NCBI GenBank assembly: GCA_945872085.1
Contig: CAMBYG010000007.1
Location: forward strand, 1 to 45,629
Origin: Chitinophaga pinensis
GTDB lineage: Bacteria > Bacteroidota > Bacteroidia > Chitinophagales > Chitinophagaceae
Direction of reading: 5' to 3'
DNA length: 45,629 bases
Shown: positions 1-7,814 of the stretch, piece by piece
Numbering within the stretch: the first letter of the stretch is position 1
Layout: each line of letters starts with the position of its first letter
Position numbers and translations under genes: made by a program
Notes under the pieces: model-generated
The model's input: only the letters and a program-made list of their open reading frames with translations
Database searches by the model: none
What the model was told of the DNA's origin: nothing

Positions 1-1068
1 AATTTCTCTATAAAAAATATTTTTAAGCCCAAATTCTGGGATCCACTACCTGTAGGGGATGGTCAGCGCTTGTCTATAAATTATCAATCGAATGGAGCTT
101 TTTTCAATTCGCTTAATTGTTCTTTTACGGAACCTTGGTTAGGCGGCAAGAAACCTATATCGTTGACAACTAGTTTAATCGGAAGTCGATTATCTTCAGT
201 TGGGATAGGAGGTGATGCAAATTCCTCCTATCTAAAAGTGATTGGCGGCGGTGTTTCTATTAGTAAAAGAGTAAAATGGCCAGATGATAATTTTGTGCTT
301 TCCGTAGGGTTAAATTATCAAAACTTTTTCTTGAAAAACTATCAATTATTGAGCGGTTTTGTTGATGGGTATGCAAACAGTTTGTATTTTAAAACAGTTT
401 TATCACGTTATTCTATTGATCAGCCTTTGTATCCAAGAAGTGGTTCTGACATAAGCCTATCCTTCCAATTTACCCCTCCTTGGAGTTTATTGTCGGGTAA
501 AGATTTTACAAATGCTTCAGTTAGTGAAAAATACCAATGGATTGAGTATTTTAAATTTAGATTTAAAGCAGATTGGTACCAAAAAATCATTGGTAATTTA
601 GTATTAAAAGTGTCTGCTAAAATGGGATTTTTAGGATACTACAACAGTACTATTGGTTATGCACCATTTGAGCGTTTTCAATTGGGTGGTGATGGTATGC
701 AAGGCTTCCAAGCCTTTGTTGGTAGAGATATTATATCTCAACGTGGTTATGAAATGTATGCCCAAAATAAAACAATCTTCAATAAATATACTGCTGAGTT
801 GAGATATCCTTTATCGCTTAGTCCTACTTCTACAATTTATGCTTTGGCTTTCTTTGATCAAGCTAATGCATGGGATGACTTTAAGAGTTATAATCCTATC
901 CGTTTAAATAGAGATGCTGGAATAGGGGTGCGTATCTTCTTGCCTATGTTTGGTTTGTTGGGATTGGATTATGGGGTTGGATTTGACCGATATAATAAAG
1001 ACGCTGGCGTAACTAGCTTTAAGGATATGTCTAAATTTACCTTTATGCTTGGTTTTGAACCAGATTAA
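1..1068 (+). CDS. bamA: BamA outer-membrane assembly factor, C-terminal part
   Basis: The frame is open from base 1, so the 5' end lies outside the window; 355 C-terminal residues are visible. They are the 16-stranded barrel half of an Omp85/BamA protein: alternating aromatic strands, a region with LGGDGMQGF that corresponds to the conserved lid-loop (VRGF-like) element of the family, and a short C-terminal strand ending in FEPD. BamA folds and inserts beta-barrel proteins into the outer membrane. The two Skp-like periplasmic chaperones directly downstream fit this role and are a common Bacteroidota arrangement. POTRA domains would lie upstream and cannot be checked. Family identity is firm; no start can be given. 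Confidence 0.9.
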   Translation, partial: NFSIKNIFKPKFWDPLPVGDGQRLSINYQSNGAFFNSLNCSFTEPWLGGKKPISLTTSLIGSRLSSVGIGGDANSSYLKVIGGGVSISKRVKWPDDNFVLSVGLNYQNFFLKNYQLLSGFVDGYANSLYFKTVLSRYSIDQPLYPRSGSDISLSFQFTPPWSLLSGKDFTNASVSEKYQWIEYFKFRFKADWYQKIIGNLVLKVSAKMGFLGYYNSTIGYAPFERFQLGGDGMQGFQAFVGRDIISQRGYEMYAQNKTIFNKYTAELRYPLSLSPTSTIYALAFFDQANAWDDFKSYNPIRLNRDAGIGVRIFLPMFGLLGLDYGVGFDRYNKDAGVTSFKDMSKFTFMLGFEPD

Positions 1069-1102
1069 TAGTTGTTCACTCATTATTTAAAATAAACATA
1101 TC

Positions 1103-1615
1103 ATGAAAAAAATTGTATTTGTCTTATTGTTTTTAGGGATGGCAGCCATTTCTAATGCACAACGTTATTGCGTTATCGACTCTAAGTATATTTTAGAGAA
1201 ACTAGTAGATTATAAAGATGCGCAAACGCGATTGGATCAGGCTTCTCAAAACTGGCAACAAGAAATTGATGCTAAAATGCAAGAGGTAGATAAATTGTAT
1301 AAATCATACCAAGCAGAAAGAGCTATGCTTTCTGATGATATGAGAAAAAAACGTGAAGATGAAATAGTAGCTAAAGAAAAATTAGCAAAAGACCTTCAAA
1401 AACAACGATTTGGTTATGAGGGTGATTTATACAAGCAACGTCAGATATTGGTGAAGCCAATACAAGATAAAGTGTATAATGCTATTCAGAAATATGCTGG
1501 TGTTAAAGGGTATGATTTAGTATTAGATAAGGCAGGAGGGGTTACCATCTTCTTTGCAGACCCTAAATTAGATAAAAGTGAAGAAATTCTTAAATCACTC
1601 GGCCAAATTAAATAA
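1103..1615 (+). CDS. OmpH/Skp family periplasmic chaperone, copy 1
   Basis: The 170-residue product starts with a signal peptide (basic MKK, hydrophobic core, cleavage near SNAQ at about residue 20). It then has the Skp layout: a short beta element (YCVIDSKYILEKL), a long charged coiled-coil arm rich in Lys, Glu and Gln (about 38-120), and a return to a short body segment (GYDLVLDKAGG). Skp-type chaperones are trimeric holdases that carry unfolded outer-membrane proteins through the periplasm to BAM. It lies 34 bases after bamA with no terminator between them, so co-transcription is likely. The family call is strong; which of the two copies is the functional Skp cannot be told from sequence. 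Confidence 0.9.
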   Translation: MKKIVFVLLFLGMAAISNAQRYCVIDSKYILEKLVDYKDAQTRLDQASQNWQQEIDAKMQEVDKLYKSYQAERAMLSDDMRKKREDEIVAKEKLAKDLQKQRFGYEGDLYKQRQILVKPIQDKVYNAIQKYAGVKGYDLVLDKAGGVTIFFADPKLDKSEEILKSLGQIK

Positions 1616-1680
1616 TTCAAAACAAAATATTATTTTTACTAAACTTAATTAACTTTATATCCATCAAACAACAAAAACAC

Positions 1681-2184
1681 ATGAAAAAAATTACGCTATT
1701 AGCAGCCCTTTTCGGAACATTTATAAGTGCTTCATATGCCCAAAATAAATTAGGTTATATCAATTCTCGCGAATTGTTAGAAGTAATGCCAGAAGTGAAA
1801 AAAGCTGATTCTTCTTTACAGATTTATGCTAAATCTTTTCAAGATCAATTAGAATCTATGAGCAAGGAGTATGAATCTAAGGTTAAAGATTTTCAAGCGA
1901 ATGAAAAAACAATGAACGAAGCTGTAAAGGAAGTGAAAGTAAAAGAAGTACAACAATTACAAGAGCGTATGGAAGCGTTGCAACAAAGTGCGCAAGAAAA
2001 AACAGCTAAGAAAAGAGAAGAAATGTATAAGCCTATCTTAGAAAAGGCAGATAAAGCTATCAAAGATGTAGCGAAAGAAAATAAATACGATTATATTTTT
2101 GATGCTTCTGGTGGTGCAATTTTATTTGCAAAAGATAGCGACAATGTTTTATCTCTTGTAAAAACTAAATTAGGAATTAAATAA
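1681..2184 (+). CDS. OmpH/Skp family periplasmic chaperone, copy 2
   Basis: A second Skp-like protein of 167 residues. It has a signal peptide (MKKITLLAALFG..., cleavage near SYAQ, about residue 21), an N-terminal LGYINSRELLEVMPEVKKAD segment typical of OmpH proteins, a Gln/Glu/Lys-rich coiled coil (about 45-120), and a C-terminal YDYIFDASGGAILFA strand. It differs clearly from copy 1 in sequence, so this is an old duplication. The 65-base gap behind copy 1 contains TAACTTTA (1650-1657), one base off the TAnnTTTG box, so a weak internal promoter is possible. A strong terminator follows at 2202-2236 and ends the bamA-skp-skp unit. Confidence 0.9.
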   Translation: MKKITLLAALFGTFISASYAQNKLGYINSRELLEVMPEVKKADSSLQIYAKSFQDQLESMSKEYESKVKDFQANEKTMNEAVKEVKVKEVQQLQERMEALQQSAQEKTAKKREEMYKPILEKADKAIKDVAKENKYDYIFDASGGAILFAKDSDNVLSLVKTKLGIK

Positions 2185-2201
2185 GTATTTAATAACCAAA
2201 T

Positions 2202-2236
2202 AAAAAAACCGAGTAGTTCGCTACTCGGTTTTTTTT
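2202..2236. terminator. Bidirectional intrinsic terminator between skp copy 2 and lysS
   Basis: An 8-bp perfect GC-rich stem (CCGAGTAG/CTACTCGG) closes a TTCG loop and is flanked by seven A's on the left and eight T's on the right. It can stop transcription on both strands. The two genes converge here, which fits. Confidence 0.92.
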
Positions 2237-2258
2237 ATTACTAAATATAGAAAGTTGA

Positions 2259-3776
2259 TTAGTCTTGTTTTTCAGGACGCATTTGAGGAAATAACAATAC
2301 ATCTTGAATAGAAACTTGTCCAGTCAAGAGCATAGCTAATCGTTCGATACCAATACCAATACCCGCTGTTGGCGGCATGCCATATTCAAGTGCTCTCAAG
2401 AAATCATAATCGATAAACATCGCTTCATCGTCGCCGCGTTCTTGTAATTTCACTTGATCTTCAAAGCGATTTCTTTGATCAATAGGGTCATTGAGCTCAC
2501 TATATGCATTGGCAATTTCTTTGCCGTTAATCATCAACTCAAAACGCTCTACAAGTCCTTCTTTACTTCTGTGTTTTTTGGTAAGCGGACTCATTTCTAC
2601 TGGATAGTCGGTAATGAAAGTTGGTTGAATGTAGGTGTGCTCACATTTGCTGCCAAAAATTTCATCAATTAATTTTCCCTTGCCCATACTATTGTCTACA
2701 GGTATGTGCAATGCTTTACAAACTTCTCTTAATCCTGCTTCATCCATTTCGCTAACATCATATCCGGTGTGAGTTTTAATGGCCTCAAAAATAGGTACAC
2801 GTGCATAAGGCGCTTTAAAATTAATTTCTTTGTCGCCCACTAATACGCTAGTGCTTCCATTGGTAGCCATAGCAGTTTGTTCCAATAATTGTTCAGTTGT
2901 CTCCATCATCCACAAATAATCTTTGTAGGCAACGTAAAATTCTAAGATGGTAAACTCAGGATTGTGTGTTCTATCCATACCTTCATTACGGAAGTTTCGG
3001 CTAAACTCATATACCCATTCAAAACCACCAACAATGAGTCGTTTTAGATATAGCTCATTTGCTATACGCATATATAAGGGTATGTCTAAAGCATTGTGAT
3101 GCGTTATGAATGGTCGAGCTGTTGCACCGCCAGGTATTTGTTGCAATACAGGCGTATCCACTTCTAATCCGCCACGCTCATTTAAAAATGCACGAATTGC
3201 ATTTTTCATTTTAGTGATTTTTACAAACGTATCTCTCACACCTGGATTAACAATAAGATCGGCATAGCGCTGACGATATTTAAATTCTAAATCACTAACT
3301 GCATCAAATACTTCCCCTTCTTTTTCTTTTACAACTGGAAGTGGATGTAGTGATTTGGTAAGTAATGTAAAGGAAGTTGCATGAATAGAGGTTTCACCTG
3401 TTTTAGTGGTAAATACATATCCTTTTATGCCAATAATATCGCCTAAGTCTATGAGCTTCTTCCATAAGTTGTCATACAAACTCTTGTCTTCACCCAGACA
3501 AATATCATCTCTTCTAATGTAAGCTTGAATTCTGCCAGAAGCATCTTGTAATAAAGCAAAATTAGCTTTACCCATGTCTCTAACGCTCATGATTCTTCCT
3601 GCTATTGATACATTTGCAAAAGCATCTTTAGTAGTTTCATTAAACTGATCCTTTATTTCTTTTGCTGTATGAGTGATTTCAAATAGGGGCGCAGGAAATG
3701 GGTTGATGCCCATTGCTTCTATTTCTTTTAATTTCTCTCTTCTTAATAGTTCTTGTTCACTTAATGGAGCGTGCAT
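2259..3776 (-). CDS. lysS: Lysyl-tRNA synthetase, class II
   Basis: The 505-residue product charges tRNA-Lys in the cytoplasm. The N-terminal OB-fold anticodon-binding domain covers about residues 55-145 (VSIAGRIMSVRDMGKANF). The class II catalytic domain follows with motif 1 near 202-223, motif 2 as FRNEGMDRTHNPEFTILE (262-279) and motif 3 as GIGIGIERLAMLLTG (472-486). Length is the usual one for bacterial LysS. The ATG at 3776 is preceded by a perfect TATTTTTG promoter box, so the gene is probably transcribed alone. No anomalies were seen. Confidence 0.97.
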   Translation of the reverse strand: MHAPLSEQELLRREKLKEIEAMGINPFPAPLFEITHTAKEIKDQFNETTKDAFANVSIAGRIMSVRDMGKANFALLQDASGRIQAYIRRDDICLGEDKSLYDNLWKKLIDLGDIIGIKGYVFTTKTGETSIHATSFTLLTKSLHPLPVVKEKEGEVFDAVSDLEFKYRQRYADLIVNPGVRDTFVKITKMKNAIRAFLNERGGLEVDTPVLQQIPGGATARPFITHHNALDIPLYMRIANELYLKRLIVGGFEWVYEFSRNFRNEGMDRTHNPEFTILEFYVAYKDYLWMMETTEQLLEQTAMATNGSTSVLVGDKEINFKAPYARVPIFEAIKTHTGYDVSEMDEAGLREVCKALHIPVDNSMGKGKLIDEIFGSKCEHTYIQPTFITDYPVEMSPLTKKHRSKEGLVERFELMINGKEIANAYSELNDPIDQRNRFEDQVKLQERGDDEAMFIDYDFLRALEYGMPPTAGIGIGIERLAMLLTGQVSIQDVLLFPQMRPEKQD

Positions 3777-3798
3777 AGGTTTTATTTATGATTTGTTG

Positions 3799-3806
3799 CA
3801 AAAATA
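3799..3806 (-). promoter_or_regulatory. Bacteroidota -7 box for lysS
   Basis: On the minus strand this reads TATTTTTG, a perfect match to TAnnTTTG, 22 bases before the lysS ATG. No clear TTTG -33 element was found at the expected spacing. Confidence 0.55.
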
Positions 3807-3829
3807 AACTATTTGCTTGAATATACTTA

Positions 3830-4792
3830 TTAGAATTGTTGCAATCGATAAAGACTGCCATAGTCTCCGCCAATTAGTAGGTCGCCGTTGGGGCAAGGAC
3901 TGATAAATCGGAATGTAGCTTTGGGAAAACCGGCTATTGGTTTCCAATTATGACCTCCGTCGGCCGTATACAAAACTATTCCCCCTTCACCTACTGCATA
4001 CCCTTTATTGCTATTGGTAAAATAGATTGCAAGTAAACGATAGCTTTTTTCTTGGAGTGCATTTCCATTTCTAAGACATTCCCAATGATTGCCTCCATCA
4101 ATAGTATGGTAAATACTTCCGTTGTATCCGCATGTATAATATTCGTTACCATTTAGGGCGCAGATAGCTTTAAAATTATCGTTTTTTATAGATTGTGTTT
4201 CCCAAGTAAGTCCATAGTCAATACTTTTCATAAATACGCCATAGCCAGCAACTAAAAGCATTCCATCTCCTAAGTCTTTTAAGTCGTTACACTCAAAATT
4301 GTAAAGGAAATTGTTAAGAATAGTGCCATTGCTATCTAATGTACTTATAATGCCTTGGTCAAAACTAACGCCACCTATTGCAATAAGTAAATTACTTTTT
4401 AAGGGTAATACTTTTTTATAGGGTTGCCAATTATTTATTTGTAAATAATCCCAATGAACACGGTCGAAAGACTTTACTAATTTGGCATCGAAAGCCATAG
4501 CCCAGATGCAATTATTTAACCCTTTAGCAACACCATAAACCGCTTTGGGGATATTGGCAGTAGCAGCAAGCTGAAAATTAAATCCACTATCCTTAGACCA
4601 TAAAATACGAGATCTCAAAAATCGATCGCCACCAACTACTATTATTTCACTATCATTTATTAATTGAGCAGCATGTAAGGGATCTGTTGTATGCGTTTCT
4701 AATTTTGTTAAACGAATAGGAGATAGGGTATCTTTTTTACAAGACGCCAAGCAGGAAAGCAATAAAAGAGAAAAGCCGGCAATTGATTTCAT
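3830..4792 (-). CDS. Lipoprotein with a YCF48/BNR-like beta-propeller
   Basis: The 320-residue product begins with a lipoprotein signal ending in the lipobox LASC (Cys18), so it is probably anchored in a membrane from the periplasmic or cell-surface side. The rest is a repeat-built propeller. Blade signatures of the BNR/YCF48 type occur as YGLTWETQ, GGNHWECL and GGHNWKPI, with GYNGSIYHT, GEGGIVLYT and GDYGSLYRL between them. Such propellers bind proteins or glycans, but the ligand here is unknown. The start lies only 6 bases after the rlmD stop, so it is probably co-transcribed with rlmD; no functional link is evident. It could equally be called a WD40/YVTN-like lipoprotein. Confidence 0.75.
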   Translation of the reverse strand: MKSIAGFSLLLLSCLASCKKDTLSPIRLTKLETHTTDPLHAAQLINDSEIIVVGGDRFLRSRILWSKDSGFNFQLAATANIPKAVYGVAKGLNNCIWAMAFDAKLVKSFDRVHWDYLQINNWQPYKKVLPLKSNLLIAIGGVSFDQGIISTLDSNGTILNNFLYNFECNDLKDLGDGMLLVAGYGVFMKSIDYGLTWETQSIKNDNFKAICALNGNEYYTCGYNGSIYHTIDGGNHWECLRNGNALQEKSYRLLAIYFTNSNKGYAVGEGGIVLYTADGGHNWKPIAGFPKATFRFISPCPNGDLLIGGDYGSLYRLQQF

Positions 4793-4798
4793 ATTGCA

Positions 4799-6214
4799 TT
4801 AAGCAATTAAAGAAAGTAAAACTACATTTTCTATATGGTGGGTATGGGGAAACATATCTACCGGTTGCACTTTTTCAATTTTGTATAGGGTAGTAAGGCT
4901 TTGCAAATCTCTTGCTTGTGTAGCTGGATTGCAACTTACATAAACTATTTTAGGTGATTTTATTTGCAATAATTGATCGATAAGTGCAGGGTGCATTCCC
5001 GCTCTTGGCGGATCAGTAATAATTACATCCGGGAATCCATTCGTTTCAAAAAAGGCTTCGTTAATTAGCTTAGCGGTATCACCAGTATAAAAATGACAAT
5101 TAGAAAGATTATTCCAAGCGGCGTTTTCTTTTGCGTCTAAAATAGCATCTTCAACGGCTTCAATGCCAACGATATTTTTTGCTTTATCCGAAAGAAATAT
5201 ACCAATGCTACCGGTGCCGCAATACAAATCATACACCGTTTCAGTTCCCGATAAGTTAGCGAATTCTCTTACTACCCTGTAGAGATTTTCGGCTTGATAG
5301 GTATTCGTTTGAAAAAAAGATTTAGGGGAGATTTTAAATTTAAAGCGTTCTAAAGTTTCCTCTATAAAGCCTTTTCCATAGTAAGTGATTACAGGGATAT
5401 CATAAATTGTATCATTTACTTTCGGATTGATGGTATAATGAAGTGATGTAATATTGGGAACGGTTGCAATAATAAAATCTAAGAGTTTAATGCGGGCCGC
5501 TTCTTGATCGTGTTTGAAGATTACGTTTACCAATAATTCGTTAGTTCTCGTAATTCGAATAATAATGTTTCGCAACCAGCCAGCTTGTGCTTTAAAGTCA
5601 TAAAATTCTAATTGCTGTTCTTTGCAATAGTTTTTTAAGGCTGTTAAAAGCGTGTTGGTAGGTTCTGCTTGCAAATAACACTGATCTAAGGGCACTACCT
5701 TGTCGAATAAGCCCGGCGCATGAAAACCCATTGCCGGTTCTAGTTCGAATGGGGTGTCATTAGCTAGTTTTAGTTCTTCTGTAGTTCTGTATCTGTGCTT
5801 GGAGAATGTAAATTCAATTTTATTTCTATAATAGGTTTGTATTGGACTTCCTAGAATAGGCAATACGGGCGGTAAGCTCAATTGACCGATTCTTGTAAGT
5901 TGGTCTATGACTTGTTGTTGTTTATATTGAATTTGTAATTCATAGGGGAGCATTTGCCACTTGCAACCACCACACACACCAAAATGACTGCAAAATGCAG
6001 GAATGCGGTTTGGAGATGCTTCAACTAAAGCCGTAATTTTTGCTTCTGCCCATGATTTCTTGTCTTTTACTACTCTAACATTTACTTTGTCGCCTGGAAT
6101 AGCATTTTCAACAAAGAGCACTTTGCCATCTTCGAGTTTGCCAATACTCTTGCCTTCAGCTGCATAGGCTGAAATTTCAAGGTTTTCGTAGGATTGTTTC
6201 TTTCTTCTAGACAA
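4799..6214 (-). CDS. rlmD: 23S rRNA (uracil-5-)-methyltransferase, RlmD/RumA family
   Basis: The 471-residue product methylates a uracil at C5 in 23S rRNA (U1939 in E. coli numbering). An N-terminal TRAM domain (about 8-65) is followed by the iron-sulfur cysteines C75, C81, C84 (in CGGCKW) and C179. The SAM-dependent methyltransferase domain carries DLYCGTG (329-335), DPPRAGM (401-407), the catalytic nucleophile C428 in SCNP, and the C-terminal HHIENV with the general base Glu462. All expected catalytic and cluster residues are present. The family also includes RlmC and TrmA, so the exact target uracil is inferred. A TAAATTTG box lies 29 bases upstream, divergent from the thioredoxin gene. 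Confidence 0.9.
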   Translation of the reverse strand: MSRRKKQSYENLEISAYAAEGKSIGKLEDGKVLFVENAIPGDKVNVRVVKDKKSWAEAKITALVEASPNRIPAFCSHFGVCGGCKWQMLPYELQIQYKQQQVIDQLTRIGQLSLPPVLPILGSPIQTYYRNKIEFTFSKHRYRTTEELKLANDTPFELEPAMGFHAPGLFDKVVPLDQCYLQAEPTNTLLTALKNYCKEQQLEFYDFKAQAGWLRNIIIRITRTNELLVNVIFKHDQEAARIKLLDFIIATVPNITSLHYTINPKVNDTIYDIPVITYYGKGFIEETLERFKFKISPKSFFQTNTYQAENLYRVVREFANLSGTETVYDLYCGTGSIGIFLSDKAKNIVGIEAVEDAILDAKENAAWNNLSNCHFYTGDTAKLINEAFFETNGFPDVIITDPPRAGMHPALIDQLLQIKSPKIVYVSCNPATQARDLQSLTTLYKIEKVQPVDMFPHTHHIENVVLLSLIA

Positions 6215-6243
6215 GGAATGGGATTTAATTCGTTAACAAGATG

Positions 6244-6251
6244 CAAATTTA
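6244..6251 (-). promoter_or_regulatory. Bacteroidota -7 box for rlmD
   Basis: The minus strand reads TAAATTTG, a perfect TAnnTTTG match, 29 bases before the rlmD start. No good -33 TTTG was seen at the expected distance. Confidence 0.5.
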
Positions 6252-6290
6252 CATGCTAAGTATTGCAATTAGACTATCTTGTGGATTATT

Positions 6291-6323
6291 TTTGTGAATA
6301 AACACAACTAATTTTATATTTTG
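6291..6323 (+). promoter_or_regulatory. Promoter of the thioredoxin-foldase operon
   Basis: TTTG (6291-6294) is followed after 20 bases by TATATTTTG (6315-6323), a Bacteroidota -33/-7 pair with one extra base in the -7 spacer. Transcription would start near 6329, downstream of the ATG at 6325. This supports the ATG at 6355 as the real start. Confidence 0.55.
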
Positions 6324-6354
6324 CATGTCTAAAAGGAGTAAAACCGGTAATACT

Positions 6355-7788
6355 ATGAAACAATTTTTATGTGCACTAAGTGCCTTCGTAATTTTTCAAA
6401 CAACAGCCCTATTTGCAAAGGATGGATATAAGATCAAAATTAAGTTCACCGATGTTACGGATTCTACAGTTTTCTTAGCCCATTACTATGGCAAACCCTT
6501 ACCTACTATATACAAGACCGACTCTGCAAAATTAGATCGTAATGGATATGCTGTATTGCAAAGTGAAAAAGAAACCCTAGGAGGTATTTATATATTATTA
6601 TTGTCTGATAAAAAAACCTATTTAGAGTTCTTATTGAACAACGGCGATGATTTTGAAATGACGATTACGACTTCTAAATTACCTTTGGGCGTTGCTTTTA
6701 AAAATTCAACAGAAAATGACGGCTTTATAGGGTATTTAAAATTCTTAAATGATTTTGGGGCTAAGCAACAAGAATTAACTAATCAGTTTAACAATGCAAA
6801 AAATCCATCGGATAGTATAGCTTCAAGAAATAAACTAGTTGCCCATGCTAAATCGCTTTCTGATTTTAGAAAAGATTATGTTGCACAACATCCAAAAGCC
6901 TTATTAACCTCAATTTTTAATGGTTTAGAAGTGCCCGTTGTGCCAGAAAAAGGAGATGTTTTGCCAAGTGGTAAAAAAGATTCCAATTTTGCATATAACT
7001 ATTATAAAACACATTATTGGGATCATTTCAATTTTAAAGATGATCGCATTATTCATACACCTTTATATGATGCAAAGATTGATGAGTATATGAACAAATT
7101 GGTGTTGCCAATACCAGATAGTGTTATTAAAGAAGGTGATGCTTTATTAGCAAAAGCAAGAGGCACTAAAGAAGTTTTTAAATACACCCTGTGGTGGTTG
7201 ACCCATAATGCTGAATCAAGTAAAATAATGGGTATGGATGTGGTTTTTGTCCATTTAGTAGAAAACTATTATATGAAAGGAGATGCTACTTGGTTGTCGA
7301 GAGAAGAATTAAATAAATATTTTGAGCGTGCATCAAAAATAGCTCCAAATTTAATTGGAAATGTAGCGCCAGAAATTGCAATGGAAGATCTTAATAAAGT
7401 GAAATATACCTTAAGCGGTGTAAAAGCTAAATATACGTTGTTGATTTTCTGGGATCCTACTTGCGGTCACTGCACTAAAGAAATTCCAGCAGTAGATTCG
7501 GTATTAAAATCTGCTCTGAAAAATAAAGATATTAAGGTGTTTGCGGTAAAAACGGAAGGGCCAGAAAATAAGTGGACAGAGTTTATTGAAAAAAACAATT
7601 TGAAGAAATGGTTGCACGTATATGATCCAGAGCGAAAATCAAATTACCGTTCGGCATATGATGTATATAGCACTCCTGTGATTTATGTATTAGATGAAAA
7701 GAAAATTATTAAAGCTAAAAGAATAGACCATAGCAACTTAGTAAGTGTATTTGAAATGCTAGAGGCAAAAGAAAAAGAGAAAAAATAA
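6355..7788 (+). CDS. TlpA-like periplasmic thioredoxin with DUF4369-type N-terminus
   Basis: The chosen start gives 477 residues. The first residues form a signal peptide (MKQFLCALSAF..., cleavage near LFA). An earlier in-frame ATG at 6325 would add ten polar residues before it and lies at or before the predicted transcription start. The N-terminal domain (about 25-125: YKIKIKFTDVTDSTVFLAHY) resembles DUF4369, followed by a helical DUF5106-like middle. The C-terminal thioredoxin fold (about 340-477) has the redox motif CGHC at 370-373. Bacteroidota proteins of this layout act as extracytoplasmic thiol-disulfide oxidoreductases. It is 26 bases ahead of a PpiC foldase, and the pair looks like an envelope protein-folding operon. 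The substrate is unknown. Confidence 0.85.
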   Translation: MKQFLCALSAFVIFQTTALFAKDGYKIKIKFTDVTDSTVFLAHYYGKPLPTIYKTDSAKLDRNGYAVLQSEKETLGGIYILLLSDKKTYLEFLLNNGDDFEMTITTSKLPLGVAFKNSTENDGFIGYLKFLNDFGAKQQELTNQFNNAKNPSDSIASRNKLVAHAKSLSDFRKDYVAQHPKALLTSIFNGLEVPVVPEKGDVLPSGKKDSNFAYNYYKTHYWDHFNFKDDRIIHTPLYDAKIDEYMNKLVLPIPDSVIKEGDALLAKARGTKEVFKYTLWWLTHNAESSKIMGMDVVFVHLVENYYMKGDATWLSREELNKYFERASKIAPNLIGNVAPEIAMEDLNKVKYTLSGVKAKYTLLIFWDPTCGHCTKEIPAVDSVLKSALKNKDIKVFAVKTEGPENKWTEFIEKNNLKKWLHVYDPERKSNYRSAYDVYSTPVIYVLDEKKIIKAKRIDHSNLVSVFEMLEAKEKEKK

Positions 7789-7814
7789 ATTAATTAACAA
7801 TAAAAATTCAAATT

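Noticed and set aside
6325-6354. ATG at 6325 as start of the thioredoxin gene, with AAGGAG downstream of it as ribosome site for 6355
   Set aside because: The ATG at 6325 lies 2 bases after the -7 box and would put polar residues before the signal peptide. The purine run at 6332-6338 is too far from 6355 for a normal ribosome site, and Bacteroidota rely little on such sites, so it was not listed.
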